Source of the DNA: Paenibacillus sp. FSL R7-0345 | GTDB lineage: Bacteria > Bacillota > Bacilli > Paenibacillales > Paenibacillaceae | NCBI RefSeq assembly: GCF_038595055.1 | Contig: NZ_CP152002.1 | Location: 1,346,501-1,410,500 of the forward strand | DNA length: 64,000 bases | Direction: 5' to 3' | Part shown: in pieces, positions 1 through 9,048 of the stretch | Layout of the letters: each line of letters opens with the position of its first letter | How positions within the stretch are numbered: the stretch's first letter is position 1 | Translations under genes and position numbers: made by a program | Notes under the pieces: generated by a model | The model's database searches: none | The model's input: the letters and a program-made list of their open reading frames with translations, nothing else | Told to the model about the DNA's origin: nothing

Positions 1-1
1 C

Positions 2-1264
2 ATTCCCGGGAGCAGCAGTACCGGACTGGAGACAGAGGCACTTGCTAAACTGCGTGAGCAGGAGGAAGCGCTGATTCTGGGGCCGGAGGAGCTCAGTGTA
101 ATGGAACGGAATATGACTATTCAGGAACAAGCAGCCCGGGCTTTTGAACCAGCTGTATCTGCTCTGCCTGGCGGACTTGCTGAAGCTTCGGGGCTGTACG
201 CTGATTATTCAAGCATAAACAAGGCGGTATTAGATGCTTCGCAGGCTGTTAACGGGTATCTGCAGAATTATGGCAATACAGGTGCCGTAATTGCTGCTGA
301 GGCAGCCCAAATCGAGTCGCACCGTACCTCCGACAATGAACGAAAGCAGATGGAGAAAGAGGCTAAGGGCAAGCTAGGGGAAGCGATGAAGCTGGTGGAC
401 CAGCTCCGCAGCTTTGGTGACAGTGCGGCAGCAGCACAGCAGCAATACAACACACTGCAAAAATATTATAACGAGAATATCCTGTTTAATCAGGCTCAGG
501 AAGCTGCAGCGGCTGTAGATCCCGGCAGCGCAGATATTTACTCTGCCGGCAGCTCTGCGATGGGAAAGGTGGATGTACTCTATGCATCCATTGGCAACGT
601 AATGACGGGTGCAAGAGACAGGCTGTTCCAAACAGAGTATGCGGCCCTTTATTTTCCGCATTTTGACCTCTCTGCACTGACTGCAACAGTAGCTGACTCC
701 GGCAGCAGTGCAGCTTCAGCGCTGGCCGGCCAGCTCGATCCCCATGCCCAAGAGCTGGAGTATATCTTGTACGGATTTCATAATCCTGCAGGCAATGTGG
801 CAGCCGCTTATGGGGAGATATTCGCGCTAAGACTGGCAATCCGGACGATGGAAGGTTTTATCGAAAATGCCCGGCTCAGCAATCCGCTGGCCATTCTGGC
901 TGCAGCACTGCTGTATGGGGTTGAACAGGCGGTCCAGGACATGCTCCTGCTGTGCAGGACAGGAGAAGTTGAAATGTCCAAATACCTGCCTGTAAAGCTG
1001 GATTACCGTGATTATTTACGGCTGTTCATGCTGGTGCACGGAGCAGGGGAAGCACAGCTCTCCCGGATGCTTGCTTTGATCAGGCTGAGTACAGGGATCA
1101 ATCCGCAGGAGAGGTTTACTTATGCTGCTGCTGAAATTCGCATGGGCTTGCGGCTATGGTTCCTGCCGGGAGCAGTCAAGCTGCTGGATTATACCTCCGG
1201 TTTGCCGGGCGGGGTGGAAGGTAAGGCGTATTACCGTGCGGAGCAGGCTGACTTTTCCTATTAA
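2..1264 (+). CDS. C-terminal part of a DUF5702/TadE-TadG-like Tad pilus protein (5' partial)
   Basis: The reading frame is open from the first bases of the window, so the true start lies to the left and the ATG at 101 is probably internal. The visible part is rich in Ala, Gln and Glu, with a helical segment at about residues 20-170 (counting from that ATG) that looks like a coiled coil. The last third carries the features I associate with DUF5702: a hydrophobic NPLAILAAALLYG stretch, then a basic-aromatic block with YRDYLRLF, and a closing LWFLPG. Proteins of this kind sit in Firmicute Tad (tight adherence) loci and resemble the soluble part of large pseudopilins. It lies 15 bp upstream of the TadE-like gene and is surely co-transcribed with it. 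Family assignment is from memory of the pattern; the function in pilus assembly is inferred. Confidence 0.6.
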   Translation: MPGSSSTGLETEALAKLREQEEALILGPEELSVMERNMTIQEQAARAFEPAVSALPGGLAEASGLYADYSSINKAVLDASQAVNGYLQNYGNTGAVIAAEAAQIESHRTSDNERKQMEKEAKGKLGEAMKLVDQLRSFGDSAAAAQQQYNTLQKYYNENILFNQAQEAAAAVDPGSADIYSAGSSAMGKVDVLYASIGNVMTGARDRLFQTEYAALYFPHFDLSALTATVADSGSSAASALAGQLDPHAQELEYILYGFHNPAGNVAAAYGEIFALRLAIRTMEGFIENARLSNPLAILAAALLYGVEQAVQDMLLLCRTGEVEMSKYLPVKLDYRDYLRLFMLVHGAGEAQLSRMLALIRLSTGINPQERFTYAAAEIRMGLRLWFLPGAVKLLDYTSGLPGGVEGKAYYRAEQADFSY

Positions 1265-1279
1265 CAGAAGGAGGGAAGA

Positions 1280-2254
1280 ATGAAGTGCTGGAAGCAGAGT
1301 CCGAAGAAGCAGCGGAATGAAGGCAGCATGGTTGTTGAAGCGGCGATGGTCCTTCCGTTGTTTCTGCTGTTTGTCCTGTTCCTGATTTTTATTATTCAGA
1401 TGACCCTGTACTCAACGGCACTGCAGAGTACCGCCTCGGACACGGTCAAGGTGATTTCCACGCATATTTATCCGGCGGCGCTGGCAGCGCAGAAAGGGGC
1501 GGCTGCAGAGGATACAACTGGCGAAGCAGCCGGAGGCATGTCCACCGGAAAATGGACTGTTCCCCGCTTGTCAGTCGAGGATTGGAGCAGCAGCTACGTG
1601 GAAGGGCTGCCTGCACCTGTCGATGAATGGGTCAAAGCGGCGGTGCAACGGGCGGAGGGCCCTTTGCAGGAGCTACAGGCTGAGGCTTCGGAAGCTGTAC
1701 TTGATCATGTGCTTAAACCGTTAATGAAGCCCTATCTGGCCACAGACTGGCTGGATTATGAACGGCTCCATGTTTCGAATGTTACTATTCCTGATCTGAA
1801 GCAGGGTACGCGTCCTTATTTCGGGCTGGTAGTCAGTTATGAGCTGCCGATGAAGGTGCCCTTTCTGAATAAGCCGATTGTCCTTGAAGCCAGCAGCCTG
1901 GAACGCATATGGGTGGGGAACACAGATGCGTCCGGCCAGGGCGGGGAAAGCGGGAATGAAGGGCAGCAAGGATTTATTATAGTCCTGGAGAAGCCTGATC
2001 CGGGAGTTGCCAACAAGCAGGGCAAAATTAAAGTTAAGGTTCCCGCGGGGGAAACGGCGAATCTGTCGATCTTTTATAAGAGCGGCCAGAGTACAGCCAA
2101 GTATTTAGGCTGGAAGCAGGCCGATGAATCCGGCTATATCGAATGGGAATGGAAGATCGGGGTGAATACGACACCCGGAACTTGGACATTTGTCGTTACC
2201 CTTGAGGATGGTACCAGCCTTACGGAGACTTTTACAGTTGTAAAAAGATTTTAG
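1280..2254 (+). CDS. TadE-like pseudopilin with a C-terminal Ig-like domain
   Basis: 324 residues. A basic N-terminus leads into EGSMVVEAAMVLPLFLLFVLF, the Glu-containing hydrophobic helix typical of TadE/TadG pseudopilins, so it should be membrane anchored and possibly cut by the prepilin peptidase encoded next. The middle (about 60-220) is soluble. From about residue 230 a second module appears: a Gly/Lys-rich beta domain with YKSGQS, GYIEWEWKIG and TTPGTWTFVV. This strongly resembles the Ig-like tail found on secreted Gram-positive nucleases and other surface proteins. A TadE protein with such a tail is unusual. An AAGGAGGG ribosome site precedes the ATG. The spacing to the genes on both sides (15 and 17 bp) implies one operon. 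Confidence 0.75.
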   Translation: MKCWKQSPKKQRNEGSMVVEAAMVLPLFLLFVLFLIFIIQMTLYSTALQSTASDTVKVISTHIYPAALAAQKGAAAEDTTGEAAGGMSTGKWTVPRLSVEDWSSSYVEGLPAPVDEWVKAAVQRAEGPLQELQAEASEAVLDHVLKPLMKPYLATDWLDYERLHVSNVTIPDLKQGTRPYFGLVVSYELPMKVPFLNKPIVLEASSLERIWVGNTDASGQGGESGNEGQQGFIIVLEKPDPGVANKQGKIKVKVPAGETANLSIFYKSGQSTAKYLGWKQADESGYIEWEWKIGVNTTPGTWTFVVTLEDGTSLTETFTVVKRF

Positions 2255-2271
2255 CGGAAGGAGGGAAACCG

Positions 2272-2784
2272 ATGGCAGGGTGGGCCTTTTGGGGCTGTCT
2301 GTTCATTCTGACGGCAGCCTTTGTCACAGACTTGCGGTGGATGAAGATACCTAACTGGATTTCCGTACTTGCCTTAATAACAGGGTTAATGTCAAGGATT
2401 GTTGTATCCGGATGGCACGGGCTTTTATTCGCACTGGCCGGTGCGGCTGCGGGATTTGCCGTTCTGCTGCTTATGTATTTTATGGGAGCAGTCGGAGCGG
2501 GGGATGTGAAGCTTTTTGCCGGTATTGGTGCCTGGACAGGGATATGGTTCAGCCTTCAGGTCATCATGTATTCGATTTTATTCGGGGCGGTAATCGGCTG
2601 GATCATCGTGCTGTTCAGACGGGATACCGTTAGAAGAATCCGCAGTACGCTCAGCAGAACCGCCGGACTTTTGCTGCTGCGCAGGCCTGCACTCTTAAGA
2701 AGCGGCACTGACGGTGAAGTGCTACGGTTTCCGTTTATGCTGGCCGTGATTCCCGGATTTCTATATACCTATTTCTGCTTTTAG
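2272..2784 (+). CDS. Prepilin peptidase, A24 family (CpaA/TadV type)
   Basis: 170 residues, the short form lacking the N-terminal methylase part of PilD. It is an integral membrane aspartyl protease that removes leader peptides from prepilins and pseudopilins. The two catalytic Asp positions are visible: TDLRWMKIPNW near residue 20, and the family signature GAVGAGDVKLF near residues 73-83 (GxGD). Several hydrophobic helices surround them. The gene follows the TadE-like gene by 17 bp with a GGAGGG ribosome site. The likely substrates are the TadE-like proteins and pilins of the two Tad blocks in this window. The assignment is secure; the substrates are inferred. Confidence 0.88.
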   Translation: MAGWAFWGCLFILTAAFVTDLRWMKIPNWISVLALITGLMSRIVVSGWHGLLFALAGAAAGFAVLLLMYFMGAVGAGDVKLFAGIGAWTGIWFSLQVIMYSILFGAVIGWIIVLFRRDTVRRIRSTLSRTAGLLLLRRPALLRSGTDGEVLRFPFMLAVIPGFLYTYFCF

Positions 2785-2804
2785 ATCGGGAGGTGAATAA
2801 TGCA

Positions 2805-4499
2805 TTGTTCGGATTAAACTGTGACTTTATACAACAGGACGGTATCTCCATGCAGCTTGGTACCATTGAAGGATTATCCCTGGCGGAGCTCAATATGGTA
2901 CAGGCGAAGATGCTGATGAACACTTCAATCCCCCATCATCTGCGGCTGCTGCTCAGGGAAATTGATCTTAAGGTAACGCTGGAATATGCCGTCTCCCGGC
3001 GCAAAATGCTTAGCCATTTGCTGAAAAGTGAAAAGCTCAGCATGGCGGACCTATTCGGATTGCTGCTGCAGATTGCCCGGGGGATGGAAGAAGGCAGGCA
3101 GTATATGCTGAGGGTAGAGCAGTATGCTTTGCACAAGGACTATATTTTTATTGAGGGACCGCTGGGAAGCGGCAAGGTATATCTTACCTACATACCACTG
3201 CAGCACGCCGAATCACTCATACCTCCCGGTGAAGCAGTAAAGGCACTCGTGATGGTGCTTATGGCATCGGTGACCGAGTTATCGGGAAGCGGGCTGCAGA
3301 GATTGCTTCAGTATTGCGGCAGTGGAGATTTTTCCCCGTCCGGGCTGAAAAGCCTGCTGGCAGAGCTGCTCGCCGAAGATCATTCCGCAGGTAAGCTCGC
3401 AGATCATCCAGAAGCTGTCCCTGTAATTGCATCTTCTCACGGCGGAACTGCTGTATCCGGAGAAATGACTGCACAGCATAAGCAGGGACCGAGGGCTTAT
3501 GTAACGGGAGTACCTTCTTCGGCACCTATACCTCCTGTAGCTCCTCTAAAACAAAGGCATTCCTTAAACCGCCTGGAGGAGACCGCAGCTAACAGCAGTT
3601 ATGGCAGGGAGCAGGGCTGGGGAAATGTAATGCCAAAGCTGAGGTTGGGCGAAGACGAGGATGCCGCTGATCTGGATGATGCTGAAGAAGGAATGGCTGC
3701 CGTCTCTTCTCCTTATAAAACTTATACTGCATTGGGAGCTGTTCTGGCCGATGCTCTGCTCTGGAAGTTCCTGTACCTGGACAGGCCGGAAATGCTATGG
3801 CTGGCTGTTTGTCTTGCTGTTACTGCTATACTTGCGGTTGTATGCTGGATGGTGTGGAGAGGGAGGATTATGTCTGTACGTAACCTTGGCGGGAGCGAAA
3901 GCAGGGAGTTGCCGGAGACTGAGGCAGCGGAAGCCGGGAAAAGCCGCATGAGCCGTAAATTGCAGAATGCAGAGTGGGACTTCGGCAGAAATCCGGTAGT
4001 GCCGGCCAAGCCTCACGTTCAGCAAGGTGCTGAACAGAAGCCGCCTATACAGGTGAGACAGGATTCCGGCAGCTTTTTATCCGGAAATGCAGGGCCGACG
4101 CGGCCTCAGCCCGCTGCAGTGGCGGCAACTGCACTGTTAACGGCCAGCGATAGCGCGTTTACCGGACATGAGAAAGTGCAGCCCGCCCGTGCTTGTCCTT
4201 TCCTGGAACGCACCGGCGCAGAGGAGGATGGTGCACCGGAAAAGATTGAGCTGGACCGTGGCAGCTTCATCATCGGCCGGTCACCTGATGTGGCCCAGTA
4301 TGTAGAGAAGTCTGAGGGGGTCTCCAGAGTGCATGCGGAAATATCCAGAGGCCCGGCCGGTTATATCATTAAGGATCTGGACTCGCGAAATGGGACTCTG
4401 TATCAGGGGAGCCCGATGATTCCTTATAAGGAATACCCGCTGACTGAAGGGAGCGTCTTTACAATTATTAAGGGCAGCTACACCTTCCGCTCTGCTTGA
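2805..4499 (+). CDS. DUF6382 and FHA domain membrane protein of the Tad locus
   Basis: About 564 residues. The N-terminal 170 match the DUF6382 pattern (FGLNCDFIQQDG, then the conserved helical block around LLREIDLKVTLEY). A low-complexity middle follows, then one membrane helix near residue 335 (LAVCLAVTAILAVVCWMVW). At the C-terminus is an FHA domain (about 488-564) with GRS, SRVHAEI and LDSRNGT, the phosphothreonine-binding fold. This architecture accompanies Tad pilus loci in Bacillota and may couple Ser/Thr phosphorylation to pilus assembly (inference). Start choice: a GTG at 2793 lies inside the ribosome site (GGGAGG at 2788-2793), so it cannot be served by it. The TTG at 2805 sits about 11 bases past GGAGG and is preferred. 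Confidence 0.75.
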   Translation: MFGLNCDFIQQDGISMQLGTIEGLSLAELNMVQAKMLMNTSIPHHLRLLLREIDLKVTLEYAVSRRKMLSHLLKSEKLSMADLFGLLLQIARGMEEGRQYMLRVEQYALHKDYIFIEGPLGSGKVYLTYIPLQHAESLIPPGEAVKALVMVLMASVTELSGSGLQRLLQYCGSGDFSPSGLKSLLAELLAEDHSAGKLADHPEAVPVIASSHGGTAVSGEMTAQHKQGPRAYVTGVPSSAPIPPVAPLKQRHSLNRLEETAANSSYGREQGWGNVMPKLRLGEDEDAADLDDAEEGMAAVSSPYKTYTALGAVLADALLWKFLYLDRPEMLWLAVCLAVTAILAVVCWMVWRGRIMSVRNLGGSESRELPETEAAEAGKSRMSRKLQNAEWDFGRNPVVPAKPHVQQGAEQKPPIQVRQDSGSFLSGNAGPTRPQPAAVAATALLTASDSAFTGHEKVQPARACPFLERTGAEEDGAPEKIELDRGSFIIGRSPDVAQYVEKSEGVSRVHAEISRGPAGYIIKDLDSRNGTLYQGSPMIPYKEYPLTEGSVFTIIKGSYTFRSA

Positions 4500-4507
4500 A
4501 CAGATCA

Positions 4508-5413
4508 TTATTCCTTTGATTTCAGCTGTTCGATTGCAGGCTGAAGAGTCGGGTAGATGAAGGAGAAGCCGTGGTTTACTGCTTTGGCGGGCAGTACCCG
4601 CTGGCCCTTCAGCAAAATTTCCGACAGTTCGCCGGCACCGGCCTTTAACACAAAAGCAGGAACCGGGAACCAGTGCGGACGATGATAGACCTTGCCGATC
4701 ATCCGGCCGAACTGCTCGTTAGTCACCGGATTGGGGGCGGTGGCATTAACGGGTCCGGCTATTTCCGGGGTAATGATGCAGAAGTCGATCAGCCGGGCAA
4801 TATCCTCAAGGTGAATCCAGGACAGCCACTGCTTTCCGCTGCCGATTCTGCCGCCGAAGCCAAGCTTATAGGGCAGCTTCATCTTTGGGAAGGCTCCGCT
4901 CTCGTTGCCGAGCACAACACCAGTACGCAGCTTGATAAGCCGTATATCCTGATAAGCAACATCTGCAGCGGATTCCCAGGTCTTGACTACCTCTGAGGGG
5001 AAATCCACTATCCGGGCAGGAGAGTCCTCATTAAAAGTATCCGTTAGCGATGTGCCGTAAATGGCGACAGCTGAAGCCTGAACGATAACAGCCGGTTTAT
5101 GCTCCAGCGCCGCAATCAGCTTGCCGGCAGCTTCAACTGTTTCAAGCCGGGATTGCATAATGGCCCGCTTCCCGTCAGCGCTCCAGCGCTGGCTGAGTGA
5201 CGCGCCGGCAAGATTGACCAGCGCATCGGCATTTTCGGCTATTTCCGGGGTGGCTGCGAGGTCATCCCAGGTTGTATAGCTTAACGCAGGGTGAGAAGAG
5301 GCGGCTATGGGCAGCGTACGTCCGGCTACAATGAGCTGATGTCCGGCTGCAAGCCACAATTCTGTCAGCTCACGGCCGATAAAGCCGCTGCCGCCGCAGA
5401 TAATATATTTCAT
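4508..5413 (-). CDS. TIGR01777 family NAD(P)-binding epimerase-like protein (YfcH type)
   Basis: 301 residues, normal for the family. The N-terminal Rossmann motif GGSGFIG is at residues 8-14. It is followed by the nucleotide-binding pattern of an atypical short-chain dehydrogenase, a VNLAG segment near residue 85 and the C-terminal DUF1731-type region (LPAKAVNHGFSF, FIYPTLQPAIEQL). The family links to cell division inhibitor SulA-like annotations, but no substrate is established. It is the downstream gene of a two-gene minus-strand operon with yneK (28-bp gap) and converges on the FHA gene with only 8 bp between stops. Confidence 0.85.
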   Translation of the reverse strand: MKYIICGGSGFIGRELTELWLAAGHQLIVAGRTLPIAASSHPALSYTTWDDLAATPEIAENADALVNLAGASLSQRWSADGKRAIMQSRLETVEAAGKLIAALEHKPAVIVQASAVAIYGTSLTDTFNEDSPARIVDFPSEVVKTWESAADVAYQDIRLIKLRTGVVLGNESGAFPKMKLPYKLGFGGRIGSGKQWLSWIHLEDIARLIDFCIITPEIAGPVNATAPNPVTNEQFGRMIGKVYHRPHWFPVPAFVLKAGAGELSEILLKGQRVLPAKAVNHGFSFIYPTLQPAIEQLKSKE

Positions 5414-5441
5414 GCATAAATCCTCCGTTTCAGGATGCGGC

Positions 5442-5906
5442 CTACTTGATCAGATGACGGTAGGGAGAGTAGTCGATTCCGTTCTTTTCGAGAAAAGAAA
5501 CAAGGAACTTGTTGTCCCGGCGCGGGGTAGCTACGATATAGCCTTTAATGCAGTGTTCCCGGGTCACCGCCGGAGCTTCACTTTCAACAGCGATTTTGCC
5601 GATCTCGGCAGCGATGGAATGCTTGGCAATATCACGGAAGGGTCCGGGTACCGGCTGCACCAGCTGGTCCAGAAAAGCCTTCATCTCATCACTCCACAGC
5701 GGCCGGCTGCGTTCCACCCAATAGTTCTGCCAGTCCAGCTTGGACTTGCCGTCCGCTTTGGGCAGCACCTTGAGGAACTTGCGGAACATGAAAAAACCGC
5801 CGATACACATGCAGCCCAGCAGTAAAAAGGTCCAAAATGCGATGGAGTTCATAAACCAGTTGCTTGGTCCTGACGATAATATCCTGAATCCCGATACAGA
5901 AAACAT
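5442..5906 (-). CDS. yneK: DUF2621 family membrane protein (YneK-like)
   Basis: 154 residues using the ATG at 5906, which has a GGCGGTG-type ribosome site; longer upstream starts lack one. There is one N-terminal membrane helix (NSIAFWTFLLLGCMCIGGFFMF) followed by a cytoplasmic domain with WVERSRPLW and a conserved PRRDNKFL near the end. This matches Bacillus YneK in length and pattern. Its role is unknown. It precedes the epimerase-like gene in the same operon and is divergent from nfo. Confidence 0.75.
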   Translation of the reverse strand: MFSVSGFRILSSGPSNWFMNSIAFWTFLLLGCMCIGGFFMFRKFLKVLPKADGKSKLDWQNYWVERSRPLWSDEMKAFLDQLVQPVPGPFRDIAKHSIAAEIGKIAVESEAPAVTREHCIKGYIVATPRRDNKFLVSFLEKNGIDYSPYRHLIK

Positions 5907-6078
5907 GTATACACCGCCTTTGACAATGATGATTGTCACAAACCTGAATCTCATCTAAAGTATAGCGTATTTGTACAGTTTTGCGAAGCAGAAGCGGCCT
6001 GCCGGGGCTTGCCTAGATTTATTTTCCCGATCACGGTAGAATAAGGGTTAATTCGTGAAGGAAAGAGGGAAATAAGGC

Positions 6079-7206
6079 ATGCTGAAAATAGGTTCACATG
6101 TGTCCTGCGCGGACAAGGGTCTCTTGAGCGCAGCCAATGAAGCAAATGAGTATGGTTCCAGTTCGTTCATGATATATACGGGGGCGCCGCAGAATACACG
6201 CCGCAAGCCGATTGAAGCGATGTACCCTGCTGAAGGTAAGCTGGCAATGAAAACAAACGGCGTTGAAGAGATTGTTGTTCATGCTCCCTATATCATTAAC
6301 CTGGGTTCCTATAAGGATAATACCTATCAGCTTGCTGTTGATTTTCTGCAGGAGGAGATCCGCCGTACCCATCAGCTGGAGGTCAAGCATATCGTGCTTC
6401 ATCCGGGGGCTTATACAGACAAGGATGCCGAATACGGTATCCAGCGGATTGCCGATGGACTGAATGAAGTGCTTGGCGGTACGAACGAGACGGAAGTGCA
6501 TATTGCCCTGGAGACGATGGCCGGTAAAGGTACAGAAATCGGCCGCAGCTTCGAGGAAATTGCCTCTATCATTGACAAGGTCGAACATAACGAGCGCTTG
6601 TCGATCTGTCTGGATACCTGTCACATTCATGATGCCGGCTACGATATTGTTGGCGACCTGGATGGGGTGCTGCGTCAGTTCGATGAGATCATCGGCCTCA
6701 AGCGGCTTGGTGTAATCCACATCAATGACAGTAAAAATCCGCGCGGAGCAGGTAAAGACCGTCATACTCCGATTGGTTCAGGCTGGATCGGCTTCGAGAC
6801 GATTAATAAGGTCGTCCACCACGAGGCGCTTGCCGGACTGCCGTTTATTCTGGAGACCCCATGGATCGGGAAGGATGCCAAGAAGCTCCGCCCGATGTAC
6901 GAGATCGAAATCGCCCTGCTGCGCGGTAATGTGGCAGAACGCTTTGGTGCAGAATTTCTGCAGGAAGTGGAGGAGCTGCATTCGTTTTTCGCCAAGCAGG
7001 AGCTTGATTCGCGCCGGTACGTGCTCGATGTATGGGAGCTGCTCAAGAATGACGCCAAAGCCAAAAAGGCTGACCCGCGTGAACCGCTGGAAAGGCTGTA
7101 TGATAATGTTCTGGCAGCCGGTCTTTTCCCGCAGCTTAGCGAGGAAGCTGTCAATCAGCGCCTGATCGCCTGGCTGGCAGGCAGACAGGCACTCGTGAAC
7201 GCTTAA
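6079..7206 (+). CDS. nfo: Endonuclease IV with a C-terminal extension
   Basis: 375 residues, against about 280-300 for most family members. The AP-endonuclease barrel occupies roughly residues 1-285 and shows the expected metal-binding segments: [49 protein letters not shown] and ILETP. It cleaves DNA 5' to abasic sites in base excision repair using three zinc ions. From about residue 286 an extra 90 residues follow, mostly charged and helical ([34 protein letters not shown]). I do not recognise this part. A GAAAGAGGGA ribosome site lies just upstream of the ATG. The gene is followed by purU after 47 bp. Confidence 0.93.
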   Translation: MLKIGSHVSCADKGLLSAANEANEYGSSSFMIYTGAPQNTRRKPIEAMYPAEGKLAMKTNGVEEIVVHAPYIINLGSYKDNTYQLAVDFLQEEIRRTHQLEVKHIVLHPGAYTDKDAEYGIQRIADGLNEVLGGTNETEVHIALETMAGKGTEIGRSFEEIASIIDKVEHNERLSICLDTCHIHDAGYDIVGDLDGVLRQFDEIIGLKRLGVIHINDSKNPRGAGKDRHTPIGSGWIGFETINKVVHHEALAGLPFILETPWIGKDAKKLRPMYEIEIALLRGNVAERFGAEFLQEVEELHSFFAKQELDSRRYVLDVWELLKNDAKAKKADPREPLERLYDNVLAAGLFPQLSEEAVNQRLIAWLAGRQALVNA

Positions 7207-7253
7207 GCAAAACTACAGAATGTGCTAGAAGATGAGAGGATGGACAGGGGACT

Positions 7254-8150
7254 ATGGAATTACATGTAAAAAGAGATCATTCTTCAGGCGGACAATATCC
7301 GGACCGGGCGCGTATGCTTATTTCTTGTCCGGACGGGCCGGGTATTGTAGCTGCTGTTTCACATTTTTTGTATCAGCATGGAGCTAATATCGTCCAGTCA
7401 GACCAGTACACAATGGACCCGGACGGCGGTATGTTTTTCATGAGAGTGGAGTTTGATCTGCCTAAGCTTGATGAGCGGCTGGATGAAGTACGCAATATTT
7501 TTGGCGGAGTGGCTGAGCGCTTTAAGATGGAGTGGCAGATTTTTAATGTGTCCCATAAGAAAAGACTGGCGATCTTTGTTTCCAAAGAAGACCACTGTCT
7601 GGTTGAGCTGCTCTGGCAATGGCAGGCCGGTGATCTGGATGCGGATATTGCGATGGTTGTCAGCAACCATACCGATATGCAGGCGTACGTCGAATCCTTT
7701 GGGATTCCATTCCATCATATTCAGGTTACGGCTGACACTAAGGCTGAAGCCGAGAAGCGCCAGCTTGAGGTTATCGGCAGCGACATCGATGTAATCATTC
7801 TCGCCCGCTACATGCAGATTATCTCACCATCGTTCATCGAGCATTACCGGCACCGGATTATCAATATCCATCACTCGTTCCTCCCGGCGTTCGTCGGCGG
7901 CAAGCCTTATGCGCAGGCATACCAGCGCGGGGTTAAGATTATCGGAGCGACTGCCCACTATGTAACAGAAGAGCTGGATGGCGGACCGATTATCGAGCAG
8001 GACGTGCAGCGGGTCAGCCACAGCGATGATGTGAACGAGCTGAAGCGGATCGGCCGTACGATTGAGCGGGTTGTGCTGGCGCGTGCGGTTAAATGGCATA
8101 TTGAGGACCGTATTCTGGTGCATCACAATAAGACTGTAGTGTTTAACTAA
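7254..8150 (+). CDS. purU: Formyltetrahydrofolate deformylase
   Basis: 298 residues, full length. The N-terminal ACT domain (about 18-95) starts at RMLISCPDGPGIVAAVS. The C-terminal formyltransferase-like domain carries RYMQIISP, NIHHSFLPAF with the catalytic His, and ATAHYVTEELDGGPII with the catalytic Asp. It hydrolyses 10-formyl-THF to formate and THF, balancing one-carbon pools for purine synthesis. The start has an AGGGG ribosome site six bases upstream. A clear intrinsic terminator follows, separating it from the Tad operon. Confidence 0.95.
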   Translation: MELHVKRDHSSGGQYPDRARMLISCPDGPGIVAAVSHFLYQHGANIVQSDQYTMDPDGGMFFMRVEFDLPKLDERLDEVRNIFGGVAERFKMEWQIFNVSHKKRLAIFVSKEDHCLVELLWQWQAGDLDADIAMVVSNHTDMQAYVESFGIPFHHIQVTADTKAEAEKRQLEVIGSDIDVIILARYMQIISPSFIEHYRHRIINIHHSFLPAFVGGKPYAQAYQRGVKIIGATAHYVTEELDGGPIIEQDVQRVSHSDDVNELKRIGRTIERVVLARAVKWHIEDRILVHHNKTVVFN

Positions 8151-8194
8151 CCTAATAGTTTTGAAGAGCATTACAGGTAAAAAAGCATTTTACC

Positions 8195-8229
8195 GGCATT
8201 TTGGCGATCTCTGCCAGAATGCCTTTTTT
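8195..8229 (+). terminator. Intrinsic terminator after purU
   Basis: GGCATTTTGGC pairs with GCCAGAATGCC (one G-U pair) around a seven-base loop, followed by six T residues. It ends 36 bp before the CpaB-like gene, which leaves very little room for a separate promoter of the Tad operon. Confidence 0.85.
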
Positions 8230-8265
8230 GTTGCCCAAAAACCGGCTTTTGAAGGAGGTTAAGAC

Positions 8266-9033
8266 TTGGCTTCACAACGCGGACAACTGTTAAAACGCAA
8301 TTATTTGTTTGCTTTTCTGATTCTGTTCACCGGATTTGGCGGGCTGCTCGGCTACGATCTCTATTTCAAACCCTATGTGCTGTCCCAGACAGTAGTCAAA
8401 ATTAAAGCGGCTGACGGCGGGTTTATTCCGAAAAATGTTCAGCTGCAGCAAAGCGATCTCTATCTTGATTCAGTCCAGACCAAGGACATTCCCTCAGGCG
8501 TTATTACACAGTTCAGCCAGGTAAAGGACAAGATCACCAATGTGAATCTGATGGACGGCAGCATTCTCACCTCATCGCTGGTGGATGTCAGTGATCTGGA
8601 GCCTCAGGCGGATGAAGGGATTTTCCCTATTCCCAAGGAAGCGATTTACGCAATTAACGGCTCGCTGCGCAGCAGGGACAAGGTAGATATCTATCTGGTC
8701 GAAGGCGATAAAGCGGATCGGGCAGGGAGCAGAAGCGCTGATAGCGGAAGCAGCCTTCAGCCGTCAGGTGCAGCTGTTCCCGGTAACGATTCTGTGAATG
8801 CTGAGGCGGCTGCACCTGCCCGAAAGGTATTTCTGAGCGGCGTAACCGTAAATTATGTGCGTTCAGAGGATAACAATGATGTGCTTGATTCGGAAAACGG
8901 CAATACCAACAACCGCGTTACTTCTACCGGTAAGGTGGCGGCGCCGGAATTAAAGCTCAAGAAAAGTGATGGTGAGCTGCTGGGGCAGTATCTGGAGCAG
9001 GGCCTGAAGCTGTGGATTGTACGTGTCGAATAG
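8266..9033 (+). CDS. CpaB-like SAF domain protein of the Tad pilus
   Basis: 255 residues from a TTG start with an AAGGAGGTT ribosome site seven bases upstream. One N-terminal membrane helix (FAFLILFTGFGGLLGYDLYF) is followed by a SAF-like region (about 45-125) with the VLSQTVVKIK and VNLMDGSIL patterns. A Ser/Ala-rich linker sits near 150-180, and the protein closes in a LKLWIVRVE strand. CpaB/RcpC proteins stabilise the pilus channel in Gram-negatives; in Gram-positive Tad loci a shorter SAF protein usually opens the operon, as here. The membership is well supported by position; the exact role in a single-membrane cell is unknown. Confidence 0.75.
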   Translation: MASQRGQLLKRNYLFAFLILFTGFGGLLGYDLYFKPYVLSQTVVKIKAADGGFIPKNVQLQQSDLYLDSVQTKDIPSGVITQFSQVKDKITNVNLMDGSILTSSLVDVSDLEPQADEGIFPIPKEAIYAINGSLRSRDKVDIYLVEGDKADRAGSRSADSGSSLQPSGAAVPGNDSVNAEAAAPARKVFLSGVTVNYVRSEDNNDVLDSENGNTNNRVTSTGKVAAPELKLKKSDGELLGQYLEQGLKLWIVRVE

Positions 9034-9048
9034 AAAGGGGGAGCATAT

